DNA from: Bog-532 sp963732345
GTDB taxonomy: Bacteria; Actinomycetota; Actinomycetes; Streptosporangiales; Streptosporangiaceae
NCBI GenBank assembly: GCA_963732345.1
Contig: CAVSZI010000021.1
Location: 62,001-126,000, forward strand
Direction: 5' to 3'
Length of the DNA stretch: 64,000 nt
This document shows, piece after piece, positions 43,661 through 53,045 of this stretch. Both the position numbers and the translations under genes were made by a program. Positions within the stretch are counted from its first letter, which is position 1, and every line of letters begins with the position of its first letter. The notes beneath the pieces are model-generated. The model was not told where the DNA came from. It saw only the letters and a list, made by a program, of their open reading frames with translations, and ran no database searches.

Positions 43661-44113
43661 CACCCGGCCCGCTTCACCTGCTGGGCCCCGCCTATCCCCG
43701 GAACCGTCACTTTCCGGACCGAGGGGCCGCAGCACCGGGCATCCGGGAGCTCCATCTGCGCTCGATACCCCGTAGGCGGTCCGGTGCTCTTTCACGGGTG
43801 ATTTCCCGGTCGCCCGCCGCCGGGGCAGGCGGCAACCAAATAGGTCACACCTCGCGACCATTTCTTCACGTAAGGTATGAGCATACTCCGCAGACCTGAT
43901 CGGCAGGCTCGTTGCCTCGGTAGGCACTAAGGGCCGCGCCGGGACGGGTGATTCTATTCGCGGCTACGCACTTTGCCCGACGCATGACCAACGTCCGCTT
44001 CTGCCGGTGAGCGGATGCCTGCCCTGAAATGGGCACTACTGCGCAGGCGATGACTGTGACTTTTCCCAGCGAGGGGCGAGCATTTCACAAACGAAGCGTT
44101 CGATGCCGCCTTG
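43661..44113. other. Intergenic between convergent genes, no gene
   Basis: No supported ORF, tandem repeat or strong terminator hairpin could be seen in this stretch. Confidence 0.5.
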
Positions 44114-45124
44114 CTAGTCGGCCAGCGTCCGCGGGAACCCGAACGGGCCTATCACCGCGTTATCAAAACGGGTGATCGCGGATACCCGATCACCGCGGGT
44201 AGTGACGACGAGCAATCCGAAGGCGTGCCAGAACTCGCCGTGTGGGTCGCGCAGGTAGATCGCGAACGCCGGCTGGCCGTTCGCTCTCGACGGCACGAGC
44301 CGGTAGCGACGACCATCGCGGAACGCGACCGTGGCGAAGAACTCACTGATCAGCTCAGGTCCTTGGTATTCCAGCGGCACTGGTGGCATGCGCAGCCACG
44401 CGTCATCGGTCATGAGGGCGACAAGTCGGTTTACGTCGGCGGTTTCGAACGCGGCAACGAGTTGGTTGAGCAGCTCTTGCTCCGCGGCCGAGTCGACGGC
44501 CGGTGGCGTCGTGGACGCTGTGGCCGTTGCCCGCGACATTGTCGCCCGCGCGCGCTTGAGCGCGCTGGTGACCGACTCCTCGGTCGCGTCGAGCATCGCC
44601 GCGGCCTCGCGGGCGGTGAAGTCCAGCACGTCGCGCAGGATGAGCACGGCTCGTTGCCGAGGTGGCAGCAGCTGCAGCGCGGTTACGAACGCGAGCGAGA
44701 TCGACTCCTTGGCCACCAGCTGGGCCTCCGGCCCCGGCGCCGGGTCGATGAGCTCGTCGAGCAGCAAGCCGGGGTAAGGGTCGAGCCATGTCACCTCGTT
44801 AAGACGCGTGGGCCTCGGCGGCTGCGCGTCCGGTGGCAGTACAGCAGGCGCCCCCTCACCGCGCCGGCGTCCGGCGCGCAGCATGTTCAGGCAGCGGCTG
44901 GTGGCAATGCGGTAAAGCCAGGTCCGCAGCGAGGACCGCTCTTCAAACCCCTGCAGCGACTGCCAGGCCGACAGCAAGGTCTCCTGCAAGGCATCGTCGG
45001 CGTCGGCGACCGAGCCGAGGATGCGGTAGCAGTGCACATGCAGCTCGCGGCGGTGCGGCGCCACGAGGTCGGCAAAGGCCTCATTCTGGCCCGACCGCGC
45101 CAGCCGCAGCAGCTCCGCGCTCAC
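44114..45124 (-). CDS. SigX5/SigG-like ECF sigma factor with SnoaL-like C-terminal domain
   Basis: A sigma factor of about 336 residues: region 2 (FADLVAPHRRELHVHCYRIL, ADADDALQETLLSAWQSLQG, LRTWLYRIATSRCLNMLRAG), region 4 (ALQLLPPRQRAVLILRDVLD, REAAAMLDATEESVTSALKR), then an NTF2/SnoaL-like domain (QELLNQLVAAFETADVNRLV, MPPVPLEYQGPELISEFFA). This architecture lacks an anti-sigma partner. The GTG at 45124 (VSAELLRLARSG) is chosen; the frame stays open to a GTG at 45187. It is divergent from a YCII-domain gene 180 bp away, which may be its target. Confidence 0.85.
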   Translation of the reverse strand: MSAELLRLARSGQNEAFADLVAPHRRELHVHCYRILGSVADADDALQETLLSAWQSLQGFEERSSLRTWLYRIATSRCLNMLRAGRRRGEGAPAVLPPDAQPPRPTRLNEVTWLDPYPGLLLDELIDPAPGPEAQLVAKESISLAFVTALQLLPPRQRAVLILRDVLDFTAREAAAMLDATEESVTSALKRARATMSRATATASTTPPAVDSAAEQELLNQLVAAFETADVNRLVALMTDDAWLRMPPVPLEYQGPELISEFFATVAFRDGRRYRLVPSRANGQPAFAIYLRDPHGEFWHAFGLLVVTTRGDRVSAITRFDNAVIGPFGFPRTLAD

Positions 45125-45303
45125 GTCCTCACCATCGCACCTTTCCCCGATGCCGTCACGCCACGAAGGGTCCTCCGATACTGACACCGCGACAGGTCCG
45201 AACTGGGCGCTCTATGACCGCCCGGTTTCCCGCGGTCCGGGTGTCTATCTGGGCATCGGCGGCTCGCCGGGGTTCGGCGAGCCCAAGTGCAGAAGGAGCC
45301 GCG

Positions 45304-45621
45304 ATGGCGACGTATGTGTTCTCTTACCGCAACCCCAAGGGCTACGCTCCCAGCCCGGAGACCCGCGCGCAGTGGTTTGACTGGTTCGAGGGCATGGGTG
45401 ATGCTCTCGTCAGCATCGGCCAGCCGGTCAGTAACCGGAGCAGCCTCGGCAACTGTGACAGCGATACCACCGAGCTCGGCGGCTACTCGATGGTCAGCGC
45501 GCCCGACCTGCAGGCGGCGCTGGCGATCGCCAAGGGCTGCCCGCACCTCGACCGCGACGGTGGCGTCGAGGTCGGCGAACTGGCCGACCTGCAGCCCGAC
45601 GCGCGGCTCAGCGCGGGCTGA
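45304..45621 (+). CDS. YCII-domain protein
   Basis: A 105-residue protein of the YCII superfamily (TYVFSYRNPKGYAPSPETRA, GGYSMVSAPDLQAALAIAKG, VEVGELADL). Family function is unknown. AGAAGGAGCC precedes ATG 45304. The second sigma-factor/YCII association in this window, here in divergent arrangement. Confidence 0.8.
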   Translation: MATYVFSYRNPKGYAPSPETRAQWFDWFEGMGDALVSIGQPVSNRSSLGNCDSDTTELGGYSMVSAPDLQAALAIAKGCPHLDRDGGVEVGELADLQPDARLSAG

Positions 45622-45936
45622 CAAGACGAGCAGCACAGCCGTGCGGTCACGGCGGCGGGATCACTGACGCCGTGACCGCGACCGGCTCTCCGCCGAGACG
45701 CTGATGTGCAGACTAGGAAGGCCAGGCGCCAGGCCCGCCGGCGCCTGGGATCTTGTTAAGGAGTGGCTGTGGCACAGGTGACGTTGGGCAACCACGCGGC
45801 GGTCGTCGTATCGCTGACAGAGCAGGACGCGGTTCGCCGGTTCTATCGCGACGTGCTCGGCTGCGCGTTGACGCGATCAGCTAACGACAAAGATGACTTC
45901 ATCCTCGGCGGGGACTTCTATCTCGCAGTTGTCTAC

Positions 45937-47466
45937 TACTACAACAGCGCTTTGAGATGTCCGGTCCGGCGGGCGTAATGCGACTTCCGGGCGCTGGCCT
46001 GGCGGCGGCGTCGCCAGGCTGACCAATGCTCGTGGAACTCCTCAGCGCGGATGACCCTGGTGTACAGGTTGAACAGGCGGCGGGTCTCGGCGGCGGTCAG
46101 CGGGATCATCGCACGCCGGGTTTCATCTGTTATGACCGGCGGGGGGCTGTATGTCCTCGGCGGCGCGAAAAGTTGTCCACAGGTATCAGGACCCCTTTTT
46201 AACCGGGTCGCCGCTGGCGTTCCCGCAGGCAGGGAACGGTTCGGGCGGGCCGTGTCCGGGGCGGCGGGTGCGGGCGGTGACGGCGAGGAACGCGTGCGCC
46301 AGCATCGACAAGGTGATGTGCCGGTACCAGGCGCGGTACCTGCGGACCTGGTAGTGGTCCAGGCCGGTCTCGTTCTTCGCCTCAGCGAAGCAGTCTTCCA
46401 CTGCCCACCTGGCGCCCGCGACGGCCACCAGCTCGGGCAGCGTCACCGGCCGGGGCGAGTGGCACAGGAAATACGCCAGCTCAAGGTCGCCTTTCTCGCC
46501 CGGGTGCAGCGACCGGCGGGCCAGCAGCCACCGGTCCGCGCTGGCAGTCCCGATGAGCGCCCAGTCATACAGCCGCGGTCCCTTGGACCCGTCGGCGCAG
46601 CTCAGCCGCTGCCACCCGGCTGCGGGCACCAGGGCCGCCAGCGCGTCCGCGCGCCGCGGGCCGGCCGGGACGGCGATCATCTCATCGCAGGCCACGGCCA
46701 GCACGTAGCTGATCTCCTCCTTCTCCAGCCATTCGCGCAGCCCGGGGTTGCCGCCGTAGACCTCATCCCCGGCCACCCAGGAAAACGGCACCCCGGCGTG
46801 CACGGCACGCTCGATCATCTGCCGGGCCAGCTGCGGTTTCGTCGCGAACGCCACGTCATCGCCGATCCCGGCAACCCGGCACCGATCCCGGTCCTCGGCC
46901 CACTTCTTCGGCAGGTACAGCTCCCGGTCGATCAGCGCCCTGCTCCCGTCCGGCGCGGCGTACGCCAGGAACACCCCCACCTGGCAGTTCTCCACCCGCC
47001 CCGCTGTCCCGGTATACATGCGGGCCACCCCCGCCGACATCCTGCCCTTCTTGAGGAACCCCGTCTCATCAACCGCCAGCACCGCGCCCGCATCACCCAG
47101 GTTCCGCGTCACGTACCGGCGCACCGCGTCCCGGCAGGCGTCCTCATCCCACGGCGAGAAGTTCAGCAGCCGCTGCATCCCATCCGGCGACACGTCGCCG
47201 GCGAACTCCGCCAGCGACCAGGAGTTCTTCCGCTCCTGATGCGACAGCAGCCCCAGCAGGTACGCCCGCCCGTGCCTGCGCACCGCCGCGTTGGCGAAAA
47301 CCCCGGCGGCCTGCGCGAACATCTCATTGAACGACTCTGACCACGCAGCATGCCCATCCCCAGCCCGCACCTGCGCGTCATCCACGACAGCCAGCATGCC
47401 GCAAGCCTCGTCGGCCAGAACCCTCAGATCACGCAGCCACGCCGATCACAGCTCGCCGTTGTAGTA
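45937..47466. mobile_element. IS701-family insertion sequence, complete
   Basis: A 1530-bp element. Ends are TACTACAAC (45937-45945) and its inverse GTTGTAGTA (47458-47466), extending imperfectly inward as ACAACRGCG. The flanking direct repeat CTAC (45933-45936 and 47467-47470) fits the four-base target duplication of the IS701 family. It carries one transposase gene on the minus strand. Excision in silico restores the VOC reading frame at the junction. Confidence 0.85.
46186..47397 (-). CDS. IS701-family transposase
   Basis: A 403-residue DDE transposase. First Asp lies in AVLAVDETGFLKKGRMSAGV, followed by GTAGRVENCQVGVFLAY and ALIDRELYLPKKWAEDRDRC. The second Asp is in FSWVAGDEVYGGNPGLREWL and the Glu in ARWAVEDCFAEAKNETGLDH. 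Length and motifs are complete, so the enzyme looks active. ATG 47397. Confidence 0.93.
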   Translation of the reverse strand: MLAVVDDAQVRAGDGHAAWSESFNEMFAQAAGVFANAAVRRHGRAYLLGLLSHQERKNSWSLAEFAGDVSPDGMQRLLNFSPWDEDACRDAVRRYVTRNLGDAGAVLAVDETGFLKKGRMSAGVARMYTGTAGRVENCQVGVFLAYAAPDGSRALIDRELYLPKKWAEDRDRCRVAGIGDDVAFATKPQLARQMIERAVHAGVPFSWVAGDEVYGGNPGLREWLEKEEISYVLAVACDEMIAVPAGPRRADALAALVPAAGWQRLSCADGSKGPRLYDWALIGTASADRWLLARRSLHPGEKGDLELAYFLCHSPRPVTLPELVAVAGARWAVEDCFAEAKNETGLDHYQVRRYRAWYRHITLSMLAHAFLAVTARTRRPGHGPPEPFPACGNASGDPVKKGS

Positions 47467-47724
47467 CTACGCAGACGAGGCTGTCACACTCGGGAAGGAG
47501 GATTTCCTCAAGGCAACGTACCTGGAACTGCGCACCGACAACCTCGAGGAGGTGCAACAGCAGATCGTCGACTTCGGTGTCAAGGTGATCGACATTGACG
47601 ACCCGCACCTGTATTTCCAAGCCCCGGCGGGCAAGCCTTCCGGCTCGTCGGCACGGATGAGGACATGTCCAAATACGAGGGCACCTCGCGCCACCGCGAA
47701 CTACCCACCGAAGTATTCAGCTAA

Positions 47725-48479
47725 CGCGCCACCCGTCCTCGAAGCTAGCCGTCACTGAACCGCGGCTCGTAGTCGTCCGCACATGCCGCTGGTCGCGCGG
47801 GTATTCCTGGCCGTTCACGAAGCGTGGGCAAGCAGCGCCCAGGCTTGGAGGGCAGGGCTGACTTGGGAACTGGCGCACCGAACCCCCGCCGGCTAGGAAG
47901 CAGGCCAGGGTCAGTGCTCGTGCTCGTACCTGAACAAGAGCTGAAGCTTGGCGCGGTAGGTGATCACCCCGCCTTCGTCCAGGTGAATCACATCGGAACC
48001 GACCGCGGCCACGGACGGATCACCACCCGCACCATCCGGGTCATGACCGCGCCCCGAGGACCTCCCGGTCCCCACGTCAGCCAGGGTTCTGCCGATCGAG
48101 CGGCACCTAACCGCCCTGGACGGCACGCCTATGTCCGACGTCGCTGCGCTCGGCGTCACCAGCCTCGACGACACCCGCGCCGGCCCCGCCGCCCTGGCCG
48201 GGCTCGTCCGCAGGTAGTGGGGCGCTCGAGTCCCTACACCGGGTCCGCGACACCCCGCATTAGGAAGACAAATCCCAGGTCAGAACCAGATCCGGGCCTA
48301 GGATCATGGCGGCTCTATGCAGCCCGGCCATCGGTGCCCTGCGCCCATCCGGACGCATCGATGTCACCGAAGCCACCCGATGGGCCGGTCGGTCAATGGA
48401 CCGGCCATTCGCCATCCTCGGCCTCATTTCATGATCTTGAAACGGCCGTGGCACCGGTCCGGTGGGTGAATACGGCTAG
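47725..48479. other. Gene-poor stretch with possible decayed coding sequence
   Basis: Two fragments look protein-like but incomplete. On the minus strand, SDVIHLDEGGVITYRAKLQL ends at a stop at 47911. On the plus strand, a frame ending at 48219 reads DVAALGVTSLDDTRAGPAAL. Neither has a credible start or a recognisable family. No complete gene is supported here. Confidence 0.35.
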
Positions 48480-51380
48480 CTAATTCACAGTAGGCACAGC
48501 GCCGTCTTCCACTTTCCCAGTCCAGTCGGCGAGGTTGCCGCGGGTAGTCAGGGTGTCGGGGTGGTCGGGGCCGAGCACTCGCTCTTGCATAGGCAGCAGC
48601 GCGGCGTACTGGTCCCGGGCCGCGGCCGGATCTCCTGCCTCCCCGGTCCAGCGGGCGAGGTGGCTGCGGACGGTCAGGGCACGGCGGTGCTCGGGGCCGC
48701 GAATCCGCTCGGTGACTGCCAGCAGGGCAGTGTACTGGTCCCGGGCCGCGGCCGGATCTCCTGCCTCCCCGGTCCAGCGGGCGAGGTGGCTGCGGACGGT
48801 CAGGGCACGGCGGTGCTCGGGGCCGCGAACCCGCTCGGTGACTGCCAGCAGGGCCGTGTACTGGTCCCGGGCCGCGGCCGCATCTCCCACCTCCCCAGTC
48901 CAGAAGGCAAGGTGATCGTGAGCGATCAGGGTGTCGGGGTGGCCGGGGCCGAGCACCCGCTGTCGCATGGGTAGCAGCGCGGCGAACTGGTCGCGGGCGC
49001 CTGCCGGATCGCCCGCCTGCCCCGTCCAGCGGGCGAGGCTATGGCGAATGTAAAGGGTATCGGGGTGCTCTGGACCCAGTACCCGCTCAAACACGGGCAG
49101 CAGGGCGGCGAACTGGTCGCGCGCCCCAACCGCGTCCTTCACCCCTCCTGTCCAGCGGGCGAGACCTGCGCGGTAGTTCAGGGTGCGGGGGTGTTCGGGT
49201 CCGAGGACCCGCTCAGCGAGGGGCAGCAGCGCGGCGAACTGGTCGCGCGCCCCGGCCTTATCTCCCGCCTCACCAGTGGACCACGCTAGGCCATCGCGGA
49301 CGGCGAGGGTCTCGAGGTGGTCAGGGCCGAGCACCCGCTCAAACACGGGCAGAAGGGTCGCGAACTGGTCGCGCGCCCCGGCCGCGTCCCTCGCCGCCCT
49401 GGTCATGCGGGCGAGGTTGGCGCGGACGGCCAGGGTGACCGGGTCTTCGGGGCCGAGCACCCGCTCGACAATAGGCAGCAGCGCTGCCGCCTGGTCGCGG
49501 GCCGCGGCCGGATTCCCCGCCTCGCCGGTCCAGCGGGCGAGGTGGTTGCGGGTGACCAGGGTGTCCGGGTGCTCTGGGCCCAGGGCGCGCGACCGAGCGA
49601 CCACGATTCTGCGGGAGAGGTCCCGCGCGGCGGCAGGGCTGCCGCTGTAGCCGAGATACTCTGCGGTCCGCGCCATGCCATCGCTGTCATCAGCCAGGGC
49701 CGCTTGAGCGTGCGCGAGCAGGAGGGCGAACACCGGCCAGGTCTGGGGCGCATCGGTCCTGGCCGGGATCGCCGCTTCGATCACCGCGGCGGAGGCCTGC
49801 CGCCACTGCGCGAGCAGATCGCCAGCGATCTGATCCACCGTCACCGCCCGCACCAGCCGGTGTACCGTTACGAGCCCGTCGCCAGCCGGGGTGACCAGCG
49901 AGTACCGGTGCAGCGCGGCGATCGCGTCATCGGCGGCCAGCGTGTCATCCAGCAACAGCCCCAGGGCAGGCGCCACCTCGGCGCCGAACTCTCTGGCCGG
50001 TCCGGGGTGCTGGAGAAGCAGGGACAAGGGGACAGCCTCGGGCGCGCAGCACGCCAGCAGCCGCAGCAGGCCGACCGCAGACGGCGCGGACTGCTCCAGC
50101 CGGCCGAACGCCAGGGACCAGGTGGTCGCCACTGTTCCGCTGTACCCGGTCGGCTCGCCGCGGCTGAGCATGTCGGCCCGCCGGTCCTTAAACAGGCCCA
50201 GATACCGTGCCAGGGTGCCGCCGGTAGCCTGGATGTAGGCGGCAGCCTGCGCCAGTGCTAGCGGCAGGCCGTCCAGCTCGCTGGCAACTTCCCGGGCGGC
50301 CAGCCGGTCCGGGTCGCCGGTGCGGGTGATGAGGAAGTTTGCGGCGACCTCGGTATCCAGGACCGGGACCGCCAGGGGCTGGCCGTGCGGCCAGTTCGGG
50401 TTCTGGCTGGTGATCAGTATCCGGCCGGGTCCGGCCGGTGGCAGGAATCGTTCCACAGCTGCCAGGCCGGGCGCGTTGTCGAACACCAGGAGCCACCCGG
50501 CTGAGAACGTGGCGAGCACGTTGTGAACCCACGCCACCGGGTCCTGGGAGCCGGCGACATCCTGGACTCCGAGCTGGGCGGCTAGTTCACTGAATTCGGC
50601 GGCCAGCACGGTCGGGTTCTCGGCAGCGAACTGCCAGGCCAGCCCGACCTCGTTTAGGTGTTCATGTGCATACTCCACTGCGACGCAGGTCTTCCCGGCG
50701 CCGCCCAGCCCGCACAGGGCCACCATCTGCGGCTGGAGGCCAGCGCCGCTGGTTAGTCGCGTGTCTAGGCCGGTGAGCAGGTCATCCCGGCCGACCAGGA
50801 ACCCCGGCCGTGGCAGCAGCCGCACCGGCTTGCCCGGTGTCGCCAGGACCCTGCTCGCGACATCCGGGGCCGATGCCTTCGCTGCGACTTCTCTGAGGAG
50901 CGGCGTGATCTTCTCGGCTGCGTCCGGCAGGCCCAGCACACGAAGTGCCCGGCTGGCGTTGTCGACCGCCCTGAGCGCGTCGAACGCACCGATGTCGGAG
51001 TTCGCGGGATGCGAGAGGGGATCTCGGATTGTCTTGATCTCCCTGGCGTACGAGAGCACCTGTCTCTTCAGCTCGTTTGCCTGCTCCGGGGGGAGACCCG
51101 ACACAGGAGCTAGGACGCTGAAGTAATTGTTCAGGAGCACCGGAAAGTGACTCACATCGAGAAAGTCGAAGACGTCTTGATGGGGGTGGGCAACGACACC
51201 GGTGACAGCGGAATGGGCAGCTGCGCTGACAATGTCATTCCAGGAGCCGAACGGTGACGTCACGCGGTTCTCATAGTCATCGGGGTAGGCCGCTTGCATG
51301 CCGGACCGGATCCGGTCGACGACCGCGTTCCGGTAGACCCGCTGGATGGCTTCGTAGACCAGTGCGTTGCAGGAAGTCAT
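48480..51380 (-). CDS. HEPN (Swt1-like) / NB-ARC / TPR STAND protein
   Basis: A 966-residue NLR-like protein. Residues 1-150 form a Swt1-type HEPN domain with the RNase signature R119-x4-H124 (IRDPLSHP). The NB-ARC ATPase has P-loop GLGGAGKT at 224-231, Walker B WLLVFDN, RILITSQNPNW and GLPLALAQAAAYIQ. From about residue 590, eight full and one partial 42-residue TPR units (RxLGPEHPDTLxxRxxLARW-type) form the sensor. Effector-NTPase-repeat order is that of STAND immune ATPases, so an abortive anti-phage RNase switch is likely. ATG 51380 follows CGAGGCGTT; the frame stays open upstream but reads as non-coding. Confidence 0.85.
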   Translation of the reverse strand: MTSCNALVYEAIQRVYRNAVVDRIRSGMQAAYPDDYENRVTSPFGSWNDIVSAAAHSAVTGVVAHPHQDVFDFLDVSHFPVLLNNYFSVLAPVSGLPPEQANELKRQVLSYAREIKTIRDPLSHPANSDIGAFDALRAVDNASRALRVLGLPDAAEKITPLLREVAAKASAPDVASRVLATPGKPVRLLPRPGFLVGRDDLLTGLDTRLTSGAGLQPQMVALCGLGGAGKTCVAVEYAHEHLNEVGLAWQFAAENPTVLAAEFSELAAQLGVQDVAGSQDPVAWVHNVLATFSAGWLLVFDNAPGLAAVERFLPPAGPGRILITSQNPNWPHGQPLAVPVLDTEVAANFLITRTGDPDRLAAREVASELDGLPLALAQAAAYIQATGGTLARYLGLFKDRRADMLSRGEPTGYSGTVATTWSLAFGRLEQSAPSAVGLLRLLACCAPEAVPLSLLLQHPGPAREFGAEVAPALGLLLDDTLAADDAIAALHRYSLVTPAGDGLVTVHRLVRAVTVDQIAGDLLAQWRQASAAVIEAAIPARTDAPQTWPVFALLLAHAQAALADDSDGMARTAEYLGYSGSPAAARDLSRRIVVARSRALGPEHPDTLVTRNHLARWTGEAGNPAAARDQAAALLPIVERVLGPEDPVTLAVRANLARMTRAARDAAGARDQFATLLPVFERVLGPDHLETLAVRDGLAWSTGEAGDKAGARDQFAALLPLAERVLGPEHPRTLNYRAGLARWTGGVKDAVGARDQFAALLPVFERVLGPEHPDTLYIRHSLARWTGQAGDPAGARDQFAALLPMRQRVLGPGHPDTLIAHDHLAFWTGEVGDAAAARDQYTALLAVTERVRGPEHRRALTVRSHLARWTGEAGDPAAARDQYTALLAVTERIRGPEHRRALTVRSHLARWTGEAGDPAAARDQYAALLPMQERVLGPDHPDTLTTRGNLADWTGKVEDGAVPTVN
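48607..48858 (-). repeat. 126-bp tandem duplication in TPR region
   Basis: Two 126-bp units (48607-48732 and 48733-48858) are almost identical, each coding for one TPR (TALLAVTER, RGPEHRRALTVRSHLARWTG). Other units of the array are diverged, so this pair is a recent duplication that lengthens the sensor by one repeat. Confidence 0.9.
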
Positions 51381-51650
51381 AACGCCTCGTAAGACTCCGC
51401 AAATACTGGCGTCGCGGGCGCGGCACCGTGGCCAGTCTACGACGGTCGGTCCTGCCGGGTCCGCGTGCCGAGGCAGCGAGCGGACGATCTGCCTGATCCG
51501 CTGTGCATAGCACTTCGACCAATCAATGCTGCGCACCGAACCGGTGGCTCGGCAAGCGCATTCTGGCACCGTTATACAGACATTCAGCGGCCATTGCTGA
51601 CTACTGCAACCGGCGTACTTACCTGCGTCCATCAGCCTGGCTAGTGTCGG

Positions 51651-52100
51651 TCAGTCTTCGGCGAGGATATTGTCGTCATTGATTGCCTCGATCGAAAGTC
51701 TCATGATGCGCGCGATCTCCCCGGAGAATCTGCTGCTGTGATGAAACACTCCCAGCCTGCGGTGCTGGCCACGCTTCGGCAGTACTGAGCGGCTTCCTGC
51801 AGGCGATGGAAATCGCTCTCGGCAGAGCGGCAGGAGCATCGTCGGTGCCGTAGATCCGCAAGAGAACAGGTTTTCCGGCGAGGCAGCATGTACGGATCTG
51901 GTCCTGATTCGCTGAATGACGCCACTATCGCTGCGGCCGACCTTCATCAACGTCCGGCCGGTATCGACCTCGAACGGGTACCGCAGGTAATGCGGCGGGA
52001 TGGCAATTCCGGCTGCGATCCGGCGTACAGTCGCGCTGGCCGTATGTTTATGCATCGGCGCGCTTGGGGCGAACGTCCGCTTCTGCCGCGCAGAGTGCGT
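51651..52100 (-). pseudogene. Decayed GIY-YIG/MUG113-like gene
   Basis: Pieces of one protein lie in three frames. In order on the minus strand: YPFEVDTGRTLMKVGRSDSG with VIQRIRT, then KPVLLRIYGTDDAPAA, then ESDFHRLQEAAQYCRSVAST plus AGWECFIT, and finally FSGEIARIMRLSIEAINDDN with stop at 51651. The order and spacing are those of small actinobacterial GIY-YIG-like proteins with a LMKVGRS core. At least three frameshifts make it non-functional. It lies directly upstream of the STAND gene. The family name is from memory and moderate in certainty. Confidence 0.5.
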
Positions 52101-52214
52101 CTCCTGAGCGGGCGTTCGCCGCGATGCCACGGACGGCCAGATGAGGGCTATGCTCGTGACTGCGGTTGACCTGAGATCGGCAGATCGCAGGGGCTGCCGC
52201 GGTAGGGGACTTCC

Positions 52215-52715
52215 TTGGCTTACGAACCAACGGGCATCGGCGCCTTCGGCTTCAGTGTCAACTGGGAGAAGGTTCCCGGTGATCATGATGTTGCCCGCCG
52301 TGTGATCACCTTTCTGGAAGATCGTCGTTTGCTCTTCGGCGAGCGTCATAGCGAGGACGAGCTCCACTGCGTCCACTCGGCCATCGAGATCCGCCGATTC
52401 CTCACCGAAGAACTGTCCAATGCGAAGCCGGGCAAGTCTCTGGCCGAGAGTCTTCGAGCCATGCGGACTGCTATGCGAGCCTTTGTCGATGCGGCCGGGC
52501 CGGACGCCCGCGACTTCCGCTACCACCACGGCCACATGACAGACAGATTTAGCCTGGCACTTGGCGAGCTGCGCAGCCGCGTCGGCTTGCACCTAGCGCT
52601 GATAGCAGATCAGTATGGCATCGAGATAGAGCCCGGCCTAGCACTGATCCTGCCGCCTGATGTTTCTGCCGATAACGATCTCTCGATCATCCCTGGCTGG
52701 GAAGACCTCGCCTAA
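52215..52715 (+). CDS. Uncharacterised protein, DUF6650-like
   Basis: A 166-residue protein: GAFGFSVNWEKVPGDHDVAR, VITFLEDRRLLFGERHSEDE, HCVHSAIEIRRFLTEELSN, then a helical region and a short acidic tail. This pattern resembles the DUF6650 family; no catalytic motif is visible. TTG 52215 is preceded by GTAGGGGAC. It stands between the decayed nuclease-like gene and the PIN remnant. Confidence 0.65.
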   Translation: MAYEPTGIGAFGFSVNWEKVPGDHDVARRVITFLEDRRLLFGERHSEDELHCVHSAIEIRRFLTEELSNAKPGKSLAESLRAMRTAMRAFVDAAGPDARDFRYHHGHMTDRFSLALGELRSRVGLHLALIADQYGIEIEPGLALILPPDVSADNDLSIIPGWEDLA

Positions 52716-52797
52716 GGCGGGCCTCCGGTGTCCCAGGTCAACGTCGCCACAGGGCAGATTCTGGGAGCAACCCGTAACTAGTAAGGAGGAGCCGAAA

Positions 52798-52854
52798 ATG
52801 CTGTCCAAACTCGGCGTCAGCAAGCAACTTGCCGGTCGGTCATTGCCGATTTGA
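52798..52854 (+). CDS. Possible 18-residue peptide with strong ribosome site
   Basis: MLSKLGVSKQLAGRSLPI follows AAGGAGGAGCCGAAA, the best ribosome-binding sequence in this neighbourhood. The frame stops after 18 codons; the following base sequence in the next frame continues as SVIADLSARIGLPLLPLWAG, so it may instead be the start of a frameshifted gene. Confidence 0.35.
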   Translation: MLSKLGVSKQLAGRSLPI

Positions 52855-53045
52855 GCGCCAGGATCGGACTTCCTCTTCTGCCGCTCTGGGCGGGCGGTCT
52901 GCAGGATGGACACGTCACCGCTTGCGAGCTGCGATTGAGGAATGTCGTCGGGTTGGGGACACTGGTCTACGGCAAGCGTGGCGCAAAGAGAGGGGGGTAC
53001 CCTGAGTGGCGATGCCAGCCGTCACCCACCATCATCGAGCGGGTC

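Larger units (their letters stand above)
45763..47724 (+). pseudogene. VOC-family (glyoxalase-like) gene split by an IS701-family element
   Basis: The 5' part (VAQVTLGNHAAVVVSLTEQD, RRFYRDVLGCALTR, LGGDFYLAVVY) ends at the IS at 45936. The 3' part resumes at 47467-47470 with ADEAVTLGKEDFLKATYLEL, IVDFGVKVIDIDDPHLYFQA. It then needs one extra base near 47635 to continue as FRLVGTDEDMSKYEGTSRHR and stop at 47724. Removing the IS and one target copy restores VVYADEAV. The gene therefore has two independent lesions. Confidence 0.85.

Noticed and set aside
47824..48483. 219-codon plus-strand frame after the VOC relic
   Set aside because: Composition is Pro/Arg/His-rich with no domain, and the credible fragments here lie in other frames.
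48607..49570. Regular repeats suggesting a CRISPR array
   Set aside because: The period is 126 bp, units adjoin without spacers and encode TPR motifs in frame; no CRISPR array is present in the window.
51888..52169. 93-codon plus-strand frame opposite the GIY-YIG-like relic
   Set aside because: No family similarity and a weak ribosome site; the minus strand shows coherent protein fragments in the same place.
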